A DNA stretch of 21,900 bases from an uncultured Candidatus Saccharibacteria bacterium (GCA_946187605.1 CAMHRH010000004.1:1-21900); one strand, 5' to 3'; shown: positions 13,446-21,067, numbered from the stretch's first letter. The notes: generated from the sequence alone by a model not told the origin. Made by a program: numbers and translations.

Positions 13446-15299
13446 ATGGACTACTCGGAACCTCAAAACCACATACGTTTAGCAAAAAACATCATCATGA
13501 CGCTCTCCATTGTCGCTCTCGGCGTCGCAGCAGGCTTCACTATCGCCAATGCCGCCACAACCGCGCAAGAATCTAGCGCCACACAACAAACACAAGGCAA
13601 CTTTGCCCCAGACAGCAACAAAGCGCCATCCGGCGCACCTAGCGAAGACGATAGCACCCCGCCAAGCAAGCCAGACGATGACTCCAGCAACTCCGGCAAT
13701 TCCGAAAACGCTCCGCCAGAACCGCCAAACGGCACGACAGAAAATTCCGAAAACACTCCGCCAGAACCGCCGAGCAATGACAACTCATCGGATCGAAACG
13801 CCCCGCCATCAATGAGCATGGCTCCACAAGGCCAAATGCCACAATCTAGCTCGAACAGCCAAGACGGCGTTAGCATTATTCATATCGCACTTTTTAGCGT
13901 CGAAGCAATTGCCGCCAGCATTATTATCATCTATCTCCTCATGAGCAATTTCAATAAAAAATCTCTCAAAGAGACCTTTTATTCGAGCGACAAAATATTA
14001 ATCTACATTCTCAGCACTATCGTTCTTAGCACAATATTGTTTAGCGGCGACCTGTTTGCCACAAAATTCATTAGCCAAGAGTCAGCTAGCGAGGCGACAA
14101 TGCAAACCTCGGATCGAGGCGACAATCAATCCGCTTCCACTGAAAGTACTGGCGCAACCACGATAACCAACACGCAGACTATATCCGAAGATCTGAGTTC
14201 GGAAAACTCCGACGAAAGCGTTATCCTCGTCAAAGATGGCGGCAACGCCACAATCTCTGGCACTTTCACTAAAAGCGGCGATAGTACAAATACGGAAAGC
14301 TCTGAGTTCTATGGCGTCAATGCTGCTATTCTCGTCACAAAAAGCTCCACCGCAACCATCAAAAACGCAACCATCAAAACTTCTGCCAAAGGCGCTAACG
14401 CAGTATTTTCCACTGGCGAAGAATCAAAAATCTACATCAGCGACAGCATAATCGAATCCACCGGCAGCTCTAGTGCACGCGGCCTCGACGCTACCTATGG
14501 CGGCTACATTGAAGGCAAGAACCTTACCATCACCACTCAAGGCGGTTCATGTGCTACGCTAGCAACCGACCGCGGCGAAGGCACCGTCATCGTAAGCGAC
14601 TCCAAGCTCGAGACAAACGGCTCCGGCTCACCAGTCATTTATTCGACCGGCAACATTCAGCTCTCCAACTCTGACGGCACCGCAAATGGCTCCCAAATGG
14701 TCGTCATTGAAGGCAAAAACTCCGCAACAATCACAAGCTCAAACCTCACCGCCTCCGCCAAAGGCAACCGTGGCGACACTGACCAAGCCGGAGTCATGAT
14801 ATATCAATCAATGTCCGGCGACGCTAGCGAAGGTACTGGCACCTTCACGGCTAAAAACTCCAACCTAACTATCTCTGCAGATTCCGATTATTACAAAACT
14901 GCGCCAATGTTCTTTATTACAAATACCGACGCCGTCATCAACCTAACAAATACAACCCTCAATTACGGCAGCAATATCTTAATCTCCGCCAAAGGCACTG
15001 ACCAATGGGGCAACTCCGGCAAAAATGGCGGAAACCTCACTTTTAACGCAACCAATGAAACCCTCAAAGGCAATATCGAAGCCGACAATATTTCTACATT
15101 AAGTCTGAACTTAAGCAGCTCCAACTACACCGGAACTATCAATGGCGCCAATACTGCAAAATCCATCTCTTTAACAATTGACAGCAATTCTAAGATTACC
15201 CTCACCGGCGACTCCTACGTAACGAGCTTTAGCGGCAATAAGAGCAATATAAATTTCAACGGCCACAAGCTATACGTAAACGGCACCGCTATTAACTAA
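13446..15299 (+). CDS. Membrane-anchored beta-helix surface protein
   Basis: A 617-residue protein. It has an N-terminal signal/anchor helix (about 16-36, ANA at its end), then a Ser/Pro/Asn-rich linker to about 138 with a duplicated ENAPPEPP/ENTPPEPP unit. Two membrane helices follow (about 140-165 and 182-205). From about 235 to the end is a right-handed parallel beta-helix-type domain of repeated short Thr/Ser/Asn-rich strands (SATITSSNLTASAKGNRGD, GVMIYQSMSGDASEGTG). The beta-helix resembles polysaccharide-associated beta-helix proteins of Firmicutes; no lyase active site is evident. The linker and beta-helix should both lie outside the cell. ATG 13446 is preferred over ATG 13431 because GGAAAGGA overlaps the earlier codon. 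There is no C-terminal sorting signal. Glycan binding or adhesion is inference. Confidence 0.8.
   Translation: MDYSEPQNHIRLAKNIIMTLSIVALGVAAGFTIANAATTAQESSATQQTQGNFAPDSNKAPSGAPSEDDSTPPSKPDDDSSNSGNSENAPPEPPNGTTENSENTPPEPPSNDNSSDRNAPPSMSMAPQGQMPQSSSNSQDGVSIIHIALFSVEAIAASIIIIYLLMSNFNKKSLKETFYSSDKILIYILSTIVLSTILFSGDLFATKFISQESASEATMQTSDRGDNQSASTESTGATTITNTQTISEDLSSENSDESVILVKDGGNATISGTFTKSGDSTNTESSEFYGVNAAILVTKSSTATIKNATIKTSAKGANAVFSTGEESKIYISDSIIESTGSSSARGLDATYGGYIEGKNLTITTQGGSCATLATDRGEGTVIVSDSKLETNGSGSPVIYSTGNIQLSNSDGTANGSQMVVIEGKNSATITSSNLTASAKGNRGDTDQAGVMIYQSMSGDASEGTGTFTAKNSNLTISADSDYYKTAPMFFITNTDAVINLTNTTLNYGSNILISAKGTDQWGNSGKNGGNLTFNATNETLKGNIEADNISTLSLNLSSSNYTGTINGANTAKSISLTIDSNSKITLTGDSYVTSFSGNKSNINFNGHKLYVNGTAIN
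13698..13771 (+). repeat. Two 29-bp direct repeats in the linker coding region
   Basis: Copies at 13698-13726 and 13743-13771 differ at one base and encode NSENAPPEPP and NSENTPPEPP. This is a recent duplication in a low-complexity, wall-spanning-type linker and could vary in copy number between strains. Confidence 0.8.
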
Positions 15300-15308
15300 C
15301 CTTGCAAC

Positions 15309-15339
15309 AAAAAACGACTCAAATCATGGGTCGTTTTTT
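15309..15339. terminator. Terminator after the beta-helix gene
   Basis: A 12-bp stem with one G:T pair (15309-15320 with 15328-15339) and loop AAATCAT; the right arm ends in six T residues. It isolates the zinc operon from its left neighbour. Confidence 0.9.
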
Positions 15340-15342
15340 GTA

Positions 15343-15371
15343 TTGCATATTTTCGTCAATTATTTTAAACT
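15343..15371 (+). promoter_or_regulatory. Candidate promoter of the zinc uptake operon
   Basis: TTGCAT (15343-15348), a 17-base spacer and TAAACT (15366-15371). The predicted start near 15378 lies inside the palindromic operator, suited to repression by a metal-loaded Fur-family dimer. Confidence 0.6.
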
Positions 15372-15374
15372 AAT

Positions 15375-15391
15375 TTAGGAATCATTCCTAA
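15375..15391. promoter_or_regulatory. Zur/Fur-type operator candidate
   Basis: The perfect 8-1-8 palindrome TTAGGAAT-C-ATTCCTAA lies between the promoter and the Fur-family gene and overlaps the predicted transcription start. Its size and position fit autoregulation by the first gene of the operon. Confidence 0.75.
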
Positions 15392-15406
15392 TTTCTAGAG
15401 TAAAAT

Positions 15407-15787
15407 ATGCCAAAATATAACACTGAAGCACGCTTTCATATCTACAAAATCTGTCGCGAGATGACAGAAGATTTTTCCGCCAAAGATATTATCCCAAAAC
15501 TCAATCATCCGCACAGTCTTAGTACAATCTATCGCATCCTTGACCAGCTCGTTGACGACAAAATATTAGTCAAAAATGGCGACCGCTACATTTGCGTCCA
15601 CAGAGATTGCGGCACCAAATCGCACTTTTTCCTCAAATGTCAAAGCTGCGCTAAGACCTATCATATCGACTGCAACGAACTCAGCACCATCGAGCAGCAC
15701 TTCTACGAAAAGCACGGTTTCAAAGCCAATCTGAACAATTCATTCTTAACGGGCGTCTGCAAGAAATGCCAAAGTGAGGCAAAATGA
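15407..15787 (+). CDS. zur: Fur-family metal repressor, probably zinc-responsive (Zur)
   Basis: A 126-residue Fur-family regulator with an N-terminal winged helix (about 1-62; recognition region SLSTIYRILDQLVDDKIL) and a C-terminal dimerisation domain. The structural zinc site is visible as C78/C81 and C118/C121. H65, H73, H86 and H98 plus acidic residues can form the sensing site. Metal-loaded protein would bind the palindrome 16 bases upstream and repress the operon when zinc is plentiful. Its TGA overlaps the znuA-like ATG (ATGA). The ribosome site is weak (TAGAG), consistent with low expression of a repressor. Zinc is inferred from the transporter genes; manganese is the main alternative. 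Confidence 0.85.
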   Translation: MPKYNTEARFHIYKICREMTEDFSAKDIIPKLNHPHSLSTIYRILDQLVDDKILVKNGDRYICVHRDCGTKSHFFLKCQSCAKTYHIDCNELSTIEQHFYEKHGFKANLNNSFLTGVCKKCQSEAK

Positions 15788-16689
15788 AAACCACACGCAA
15801 AATATTCCTTGCACTTCTCGCTATTATTTTTATTACCCTCCTTTTCGTGCCGGTAATAAAAAAGGATGACCGAAAATCACGCATTATTACCACGAATTTC
15901 GTTGCTTACGACTTCGCGCGCGCAATCACCGGAAGCGATAACGGCATCTCGCTCCTCATAAAACCCGGCGCCGAACTTCACGATTTCGAGCCCACACCAG
16001 ACGATATTATTTCCATCCAACAGGCGGACGCCATTATCTATAACGGCGGCGAGTCCGAGACTTGGCTCGAAGACATCCTCGATAGCCTTCCAGATAATGT
16101 CAAGAAAATACGCATGTTCGATTATGTTGAATTATTAGAGGAGTCTGACACCAATATAATAAATGCCGATGAAGATGAAGGTGACGATTCCGAAAAAGAC
16201 AAAATCGAATACGATGAGCATATTTGGACTAGCCCCAAAAATGCCATCAAAATCATCCGCGGCGTCGCAAAAGCACTCGGTCTCAGCGAGCCGACTGGCT
16301 ATATTGCGAGACTTGCATCAATCGACCAACAATTTGATAGTCTCCCGAAACAGACGCTCATCTTCGCCGATCGCTTCCCTTTTTATTACTTCACTCATGA
16401 TTACGGATACAATTATTATGCCGCCTATCCAGGCTGTGCCGAACATACCGAAGCCAACCCTAAGACTATCGCAAAGCTCATTGAATATGTTAAGAAAAGC
16501 TACGTAAAAACCATCTATACTATCGAACTCAGCGACCAGAAAATTGCAAAGACTATCGCCTCCGCCACAGGCGCATCCGTCCAAACCTTCCACTCCGCGC
16601 ACAATATTTCCAAAGAAGATTTCGAGAACGGCGTCACCTACGCAGACTTATTAGAGCAAAACCTCGCCATTCTCAAGGAGAATCAGTGA
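15784..16689 (+). CDS. znuA: Zinc/manganese ABC transporter substrate-binding protein
   Basis: A 301-residue cluster A-I metal-binding protein that delivers Zn2+ (or Mn2+) to the ABC transporter encoded downstream. Residues about 7-25 form an N-terminal membrane anchor with no lipobox cysteine. Metal ligands of the family are visible: H66 (ELHDFEPTP), H146 (DEHIWTSP) and H205 (FTHDYG), with an acidic residue expected from the C-terminal lobe. A loop at about 129-145 is rich in Asp/Glu where many ZnuA proteins have a His-rich loop. The C-terminal region (CAEHTEANPKTIAKL, HSAHNISKEDFENG) closely follows Firmicutes homologues. It is coupled to the regulator by a 4-base ATGA overlap and to the ATPase by a GTGA overlap, with GAGG upstream of its ATG. 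Confidence 0.9.
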   Translation: MKTTRKIFLALLAIIFITLLFVPVIKKDDRKSRIITTNFVAYDFARAITGSDNGISLLIKPGAELHDFEPTPDDIISIQQADAIIYNGGESETWLEDILDSLPDNVKKIRMFDYVELLEESDTNIINADEDEGDDSEKDKIEYDEHIWTSPKNAIKIIRGVAKALGLSEPTGYIARLASIDQQFDSLPKQTLIFADRFPFYYFTHDYGYNYYAAYPGCAEHTEANPKTIAKLIEYVKKSYVKTIYTIELSDQKIAKTIASATGASVQTFHSAHNISKEDFENGVTYADLLEQNLAILKENQ

Positions 16690-17348
16690 ACAAAATCTTA
16701 TCTATCAAGCAGCTCACTGTCGAGTATGACAGCACGACAATAATTAGCAATCTATCGTTCGAACTCACTAAAGGCGATTTTCTTTGCGTCGTCGGACCAA
16801 ATGGCTCCGGCAAATCAACTCTACTCAAAACTATTCTAGGATTAGTAAAGCCAAAGTCCGGCACCATCAACGTCGCTGCCAAGACACTCGGATACATGCC
16901 GCAAGAAAACAAAATCTCAGATATCGTCCCGGCTTCTGTTACGGAGATCGTCGAGACCGGTACCTTGAACCAAAATCTTTCCCGCGCCGAACAAAAAAAA
17001 CGCATCGCAGCCTCATTGAAAACTCTAGGTATTTCGAAGCTTCGCCAAAAGACTTTTAGCGAACTCTCCGGCGGTCAACGCCAAAAAGCCCTTCTCGCTC
17101 GCGCTATCACCGCCAGCAACGAATTACTAATACTTGATGAGCCATCAAATAATCTCGATCACCGTTCAAAGCTCTCTTTCTACGCTACCCTCAGCCGACT
17201 GAACGAGTCTGGCTATACGATCATAATGGTCACGCACGACCTCGACCACGACAATCTCGTCGGCAATATGATTCTTTCCCTAGACCCATCCAATCGCTTC
17301 TTTGGCGCAACAGCTGAATACGTCGAAAGGATTCACCATGATCACTAG
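16686..17348 (+). CDS. znuC: Zinc ABC transporter ATP-binding protein
   Basis: A 220-residue ABC ATPase that powers metal import. Walker A is GPNGSGKST (37-45), the signature is LSGGQRQ (about 127-133), Walker B is LLILDEP (about 146-152) and the H-loop is in MVTHD (about 180-184). It starts with GTG at 16686, in a GTGA overlap with the preceding stop, with AAGGAG six bases upstream. It overlaps the permease gene by 11 bases. Membership of the metal-chelate uptake subfamily is set by context. Confidence 0.93.
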   Translation: MNKILSIKQLTVEYDSTTIISNLSFELTKGDFLCVVGPNGSGKSTLLKTILGLVKPKSGTINVAAKTLGYMPQENKISDIVPASVTEIVETGTLNQNLSRAEQKKRIAASLKTLGISKLRQKTFSELSGGQRQKALLARAITASNELLILDEPSNNLDHRSKLSFYATLSRLNESGYTIIMVTHDLDHDNLVGNMILSLDPSNRFFGATAEYVERIHHDH

Positions 17349-18144
17349 TATTATCGAGATGCTTCAATACGATTTCATTCAGCGCGCAATTATCACTGGT
17401 ATCGCCATCGCAATTTCCGCCGCATTACTTGGCACCACGATTATTCCACGACGCCAATCCATGCTCGGCGACGGACTCTCCCATGTCGCATTTGGCGCAA
17501 GCGCTATCGCAATTTCACTCAGCTTCTCGCCCTTATATACCGCCCTCCCCTGCGCAATTGCGGCTAGCATCATTATTACTAAATTCGCAAACCATAAAAA
17601 CACTAACAGCGAGTCATTAATTGCCATCACTTCAGCCTCAGCGCTCGCCATCGGAACGCTCATTATTTCCATCAGCGGTAGCAACATCGACCTAAATGCT
17701 TACCTTTTCGGCAGCATCCTAGCAGTTAGCCAAATCGACCTCATCGCCAGCCTCATAGTCGCGCTAGTTGCCGTCACCTGCTTTATCATATTCCGAAAAA
17801 AAATCTTCGCCATCACAATCGACAACAACTTCGCAAAGAGCATCAAGATTAACACCGATTTTTACGACCTCGTCATCTCGATTCTTTGCGCCAGCATCGT
17901 CGTCATCGGCATGAAAGCTCTTGGCGCGTTACTAATTTCAAGCCTTCTAATCTTTCCAGTCTCGACGGCAATCCAGTTCACAAAAAACTTTCGCCAAACC
18001 TGCATCGCAAGCACTGTCATATCCTGCATCTGCCTCACTATTGGCTTCACTTTATCCTACACATACAGCACGCCAAGCGGCGCCTGCATAGTATTAGTAA
18101 ATCTAGCCGCTTTTATCCTAGCAAATGTCTATCGAAAAATATAA
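17338..18144 (+). CDS. znuB: Zinc ABC transporter permease
   Basis: A 268-residue ABC-3 family permease that forms the channel for metal import. About eight hydrophobic segments are visible. The conserved start of the family is present (GTTIIPRRQSMLGDGLSHVAFG), as is the coupling-loop region ALGALLISSLLIFPVSTA. ATG 17338 is selected because AAAGG lies seven bases upstream; an earlier in-frame ATG at 17302 has none. Its TAA is directly adjacent to the stop of the convergent gene at 18145, with no intergenic terminator. Confidence 0.92.
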   Translation: MITSIIEMLQYDFIQRAIITGIAIAISAALLGTTIIPRRQSMLGDGLSHVAFGASAIAISLSFSPLYTALPCAIAASIIITKFANHKNTNSESLIAITSASALAIGTLIISISGSNIDLNAYLFGSILAVSQIDLIASLIVALVAVTCFIIFRKKIFAITIDNNFAKSIKINTDFYDLVISILCASIVVIGMKALGALLISSLLIFPVSTAIQFTKNFRQTCIASTVISCICLTIGFTLSYTYSTPSGACIVLVNLAAFILANVYRKI

Positions 18145-18831
18145 TTATCCCCTGCTCTTCACACGCCGCTCGTAAATAATGGCACCGCCAAGCAGTAGCG
18201 CTGAAACCGCCAAAACCACTATCCACAAAAACCTAAAACTATCATGCGTACGCGGGTTATTCGGAATCTCCTCCGGCTCAATCGGTTCCGGTTCCGGGTT
18301 GTCTGGCTCCGGCTCCGGAATCGTATCGTCAGCAATATAAAAATGCCAATGCGTCATCGATGCGTCCCAATTGTAGATATCTTCATAACTGCTATCTAGC
18401 TGCGTTTCCACTCTCATAGTCACCATATCGCCAGCCTCAAAATGTTTTAGCTTAATGGCATCCGTCAAGTTTACGCCTACACCCCTATAGTCAAGACCGC
18501 GCGCTTTTCCGTCATAATATAGCTCATCATCAAGATAAATCTTCATATTTATATAGTTAAGCAAATCATTCGCTTTCGCGGAATTATTCTCATTCGTAAT
18601 CTTGAAATAGATATCATAATCGCTCGATGTGCTATTTTCGACCACGAGGTAATCAGTATAAGTCTCGCCACCCGGGACCATCCCCTCATGAATCATAAAT
18701 CGATCATCGAACAACGCGCCGTCGTAATAAATCTTACCGTCTTCTTCATAAACATAGACTCTATTCTCGACCGCAAAAACAGGAGCGGCAATGAACAAGC
18801 TAGCCAGAATAATCGCTAAGATCTTTTTCAT
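18145..18831 (-). CDS. Surface protein with Pro/Glu spacer and NPRTHDS sorting-like tail
   Basis: A 228-residue secreted protein. It has a signal peptide (about 1-20, PVFA cleavage), a single beta-type domain to about 165, a PEPEP/IEPEE spacer and then NPRTHD (192-197), a membrane helix (about 200-220) and a basic tail (ERRVKSRG). The tail matches the layout of a sortase sorting signal; NPxT is typical of class B sortase substrates. It is the last gene of the SipW operon, 27 bases after the BsaA-like gene. ATG 18831 is chosen because GGGAG lies six bases upstream. SipW operons in Firmicutes often end with such an anchored protein, perhaps tethering the fibre subunits. I do not recognise the globular domain. 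Confidence 0.75.
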   Translation of the reverse strand: MKKILAIILASLFIAAPVFAVENRVYVYEEDGKIYYDGALFDDRFMIHEGMVPGGETYTDYLVVENSTSSDYDIYFKITNENNSAKANDLLNYINMKIYLDDELYYDGKARGLDYRGVGVNLTDAIKLKHFEAGDMVTMRVETQLDSSYEDIYNWDASMTHWHFYIADDTIPEPEPDNPEPEPIEPEEIPNNPRTHDSFRFLWIVVLAVSALLLGGAIIYERRVKSRG

Positions 18832-18858
18832 TGCACGCTCCCTATCTATCAAATGTTA

Positions 18859-19542
18859 TTAGTCGCCAGTGCCAGTGGACGCAGTAGCGGCCGTAATAGT
18901 TGGCGCACCAGTCCAAACGTCCGCATAATGATCAAACTGTACAGTCTCAACCGTGAGAGTTAAGGTATAGGTTGCTTTGCCAAGACCTTGGATAACTCTC
19001 TCGCATGTCTTAACCGTCGTACCGGCACTTGGAGTAGTCGTTACACAAGGATCATCACTTATTGGCAAATTTGGATTAAGGGTCACACTCTCAATAAACG
19101 ACGAGGTCGTTGCGTCTGGTAATAGCGAAGTCTTGTAGTAATAATAAGTGCCATCATTATCAGCGACACTAGTCCAGTCGTTTGTGTTAGCAAGATTAAT
19201 AATAGCAATGTTTTTATTCGTGCCAGTAATATAATTGCTTACAGTCAACAACTGTTGAGGATCTATCGTCTCGCCATCCTCGTTTACCCAAGATTCAACC
19301 GCCTTCACGCGAACCGCAACCGGAATAGAACCCTCATTCTTCGTCGTGAGCGTCTTATCGATTGTTTCGCCCGGCGTCCAGTTGGATGGGGCTTGGAAAA
19401 CTTCCGTTGAAACCGTCTTATAAACGGCTGTCGTGAATACGTTGTCGAAATCAACCGTACTAGTAAAATACGCAAAAGTACCGGCAATTAAGCCAACCAC
19501 AGCAAGCGCGCCTAGCGCAACTACTGGTTTCTTGTTTTTCAT
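18859..19542 (-). CDS. BsaA/TasA-like SipW-dependent matrix protein
   Basis: A 227-residue protein with the SipW-cognate signal sequence: MKNKKPVVALG, a hydrophobic core, then GTFAYFTS, where SipW cleaves around AYF. The mature part is a beta-sandwich-type domain of the TasA/CalY/BsaA group, with features such as IPVAVRVKAVESW, GTYYYYKTSLL and FDHYADVW. These proteins form extracellular fibres or matrix in Bacillus and Clostridium relatives. Two cysteines 16 residues apart (DDPCV and KTCER) could form a disulphide loop, which TasA itself lacks. AAAGGG precedes the ATG. It lies directly downstream of sipW. Fibre formation here is inference. Confidence 0.82.
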   Translation of the reverse strand: MKNKKPVVALGALAVVGLIAGTFAYFTSTVDFDNVFTTAVYKTVSTEVFQAPSNWTPGETIDKTLTTKNEGSIPVAVRVKAVESWVNEDGETIDPQQLLTVSNYITGTNKNIAIINLANTNDWTSVADNDGTYYYYKTSLLPDATTSSFIESVTLNPNLPISDDPCVTTTPSAGTTVKTCERVIQGLGKATYTLTLTVETVQFDHYADVWTGAPTITAATASTGTGD

Positions 19543-19597
19543 TATTTTCCCTTTCTTTTTTTATATATTTTTATTTTTATAGCGAATGAGCTAGGTC

Positions 19598-20110
19598 CTA
19601 TTTCTCTTTTTCATCTTTATGACCTTTCTTGCTTGTGCTTATTTTACCACTTTTTATATTACTTAGCAAGAACTCCGCAACAAGAATTGCAACAAAAATC
19701 GCAAACACCCACATATGCTCGTTGATAAACTGGACACCAAAACCGAGCAACGGAATCGCGAGTCCCCCTACCTTACCCTGCACAGCACTATATGGTACCG
19801 GTTTCGAATCCTCAGTATTATTATTATCTCCCTGAGTTATATAATTCCCATTCTCGATCCGCTTCACGCGATGAGTAACCAAAACTTCATTAAGCTGATA
19901 AGTCACCGCATCACCAACAGCAATCTCTTCCTGAGGGACCGGCTTATAGTAAATAATCGTCCCCTCATTATACGTCGGACGCATCGAACCGGTTAAGACA
20001 ACTACCGGCTTGCTGCCCAGGATCATCGGCGCGCATATCAACGCGTAAATGCCAATAACCCCATAGCAAACATAACTCAGAATATGTACAATCTTCTTTA
20101 AAATGTCCAT
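19598..20110 (-). CDS. sipW: SipW-type signal peptidase I
   Basis: A 170-residue ER/archaeal-type signal peptidase. It has an N-terminal helix (about 8-31), the catalytic Ser in TGSMRPT (S42), a His in place of the bacterial Lys (VTHRV, H80), the acidic region QGDNNNTED (D95, D101), and a C-terminal helix followed by a Lys-rich tail. The Ser-His arrangement is diagnostic of SipW rather than LepB. It cleaves TasA/BsaA-type preproteins, two of which flank it. ATG 20110 overlaps the end of the upstream gene by 13 bases and has GGAG eight bases upstream. The longer frame to 20149 lacks a ribosome site. Confidence 0.9.
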   Translation of the reverse strand: MDILKKIVHILSYVCYGVIGIYALICAPMILGSKPVVVLTGSMRPTYNEGTIIYYKPVPQEEIAVGDAVTYQLNEVLVTHRVKRIENGNYITQGDNNNTEDSKPVPYSAVQGKVGGLAIPLLGFGVQFINEHMWVFAIFVAILVAEFLLSNIKSGKISTSKKGHKDEKEK

Positions 20111-20685
20111 GTAACGTCTCCATTTTCGATTTCCGCTGTACCGCCCCATAACTCACTAGCGGCGGCCACACTTGCCTGAACTGCCTCATAGCGAAATGCT
20201 ATATCATAATCATATTTATTATAGCTAGCATCAACCAAACTTATAGAGTTCAAAATCTTGACCGACTCATTTACGCCAAGTGCCTTCGAATAATAGTACC
20301 AGCCATCCCCGCCATCAACGAAATCGCGCACAAACTCCGTCGTCCAATTCTTTGTAACTGCATTTGCGCCGTTCGCGAGCATGCTATTTACCGCAAAGCC
20401 ATCAGAATCATTCCATGATTCACTATACGAGACCCTAATCAGCATCGGCGCCGAACCATTATTCGTAAAAGTGATTTCTTTCTTGCCAAAGCCATCGGCC
20501 GAATCTTCAGTCAAAGTCACTAGCGCATTTTCGGCCACTGTTAACGAATTGCCAACCACCGACCTATCCCTGCTCATAGCAAACACCACAAATGAAGCAC
20601 TAGCCACAATTAACGTCGCAAATAGAAAGCCGCAAAAAACTTTTAATTTCGACGTATGGCTCTCCTTTCGTTGCGCTAACCTCAT
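20098..20685 (-). CDS. SipW-operon secreted protein, likely second SipW substrate
   Basis: A 195-residue protein with a basic N-terminus, one hydrophobic segment (about 17-36, ending VVFAMS) and a beta-rich domain. GWYYYSKALGVNES, APMLIRVSYSESW and YDIAFRYEAVQAS resemble the BsaA-like family of the neighbouring gene. It is the first gene of the operon and its 3' end overlaps sipW. ATG 20685 is chosen because AAAAGG lies six bases upstream; longer in-frame starts lie near or before the predicted transcription start. Whether SipW or the general signal peptidase cleaves it is uncertain, because AYFT is replaced by VVFAMS. No sorting tail is present. Confidence 0.72.
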   Translation of the reverse strand: MRLAQRKESHTSKLKVFCGFLFATLIVASASFVVFAMSRDRSVVGNSLTVAENALVTLTEDSADGFGKKEITFTNNGSAPMLIRVSYSESWNDSDGFAVNSMLANGANAVTKNWTTEFVRDFVDGGDGWYYYSKALGVNESVKILNSISLVDASYNKYDYDIAFRYEAVQASVAAASELWGGTAEIENGDVTWTF

Positions 20686-20756
20686 TATTGACCTTTTTAT
20701 CTCTAGAAAGAGACTTCTTCTTTTTACGATGTTTATTTTGACCTTATCGTACTTTA

Positions 20757-20785
20757 ATCCTAGCATGATAAAGCGCTTGTGTCAA
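20757..20785 (-). promoter_or_regulatory. Near-consensus promoter of the SipW operon
   Basis: On the minus strand TTGACA (20780-20785), 17 bases, TAGGAT (20757-20762) with TGC extended -10. The spacer holds the palindrome AAGCGCTT. The leader is about 65 bases, and the operon runs to 18145. Confidence 0.82.
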
Positions 20786-20799
20786 TATCGCTAAGAAAC

Positions 20800-20825
20800 A
20801 AAAAAATAACCGCACCGCAGTTATT
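20800..20825 (-). terminator. Terminator of tRNA-Thr
   Basis: On the minus strand AATAACTGC pairs with GCGGTTATT around a GGT loop and is followed by seven T residues. It separates the tRNA from the SipW operon promoter. Confidence 0.9.
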
Positions 20826-20845
20826 TATCGTTTCTACTCCTTAGA

Positions 20846-20921
20846 TGGAGCCGTTGACTGGGATCGAACCAGCGACCTGCTCGTTACGAATGAGCTGCTC
20901 TGCCAGCTGAGCTACAACGGC
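20846..20921 (-). tRNA. tRNA-Thr (anticodon CGT)
   Basis: On the minus strand the acceptor GCCGTTG pairs with CAACGGC. The D arm is GCTC/GAGC, the anticodon loop TTCGTAA carries CGT (Thr), and the T arm GCTGG/CCAGT has loop TTCGATC. CCA is encoded and the discriminator is T. The last anticodon-stem pair is A:C, a mild irregularity. Confidence 0.95.
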
Positions 20922-20930
20922 AATAGATTC

Positions 20931-20936
20931 ATTATA
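20931..20936 (-). promoter_or_regulatory. Extended -10 of tRNA-Thr
   Basis: TATAAT on the minus strand preceded by TGA. No strong -35 is visible. It is divergent from the tRNA-Asp promoter, whose -35 lies 12 bases away. Confidence 0.65.
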
Positions 20937-20947
20937 TCATAATCCAC

Positions 20948-20976
20948 TTGATTTTCATGCCTTTTTCCTATATACT
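20948..20976 (+). promoter_or_regulatory. Promoter of tRNA-Asp
   Basis: TTGATT (20948-20953), 17 bases, TATACT (20971-20976), with transcription predicted near 20983, six bases before the tRNA. Confidence 0.7.
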
Positions 20977-20988
20977 ACAAGAAGGTAA

Positions 20989-21065
20989 GGGCTCGTAGCT
21001 CAGTTGGTTAGAGCGCCTCCCTGTCACGGAGGAGGTCGCGCGTTCGAGTCGCGTCGGGCCCGCCA
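20989..21065 (+). tRNA. tRNA-Asp (anticodon GTC)
   Basis: The acceptor GGGCTCG pairs with CGGGCCC (one G:T). The anticodon stem CCTCC/GGAGG carries loop CTGTCAC with anticodon GTC (Asp). The T arm GCGCG/CGCGT has loop TTCGAGT. The discriminator is G, as required by AspRS, and CCA is encoded (21063-21065). Confidence 0.97.
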
Positions 21066-21067
21066 TA

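Noticed and set aside
13463..13876. Long antisense frame opposite the beta-helix gene linker
   Set aside because: It mirrors the Pro/Ser-rich low-complexity coding sequence and has no ribosome site or recognisable domain.
15401..15406. TAAAAT touching the Fur-family ATG as its -10
   Set aside because: Transcription would begin inside the gene, downstream of the start codon. The TTGCAT-17-TAAACT pair upstream fits better with the operator position.
20771..20778. AAGCGCTT palindrome in the SipW promoter spacer as an operator
   Set aside because: Only 8 bases match and the symmetry does not extend outward; chance is a sufficient explanation.
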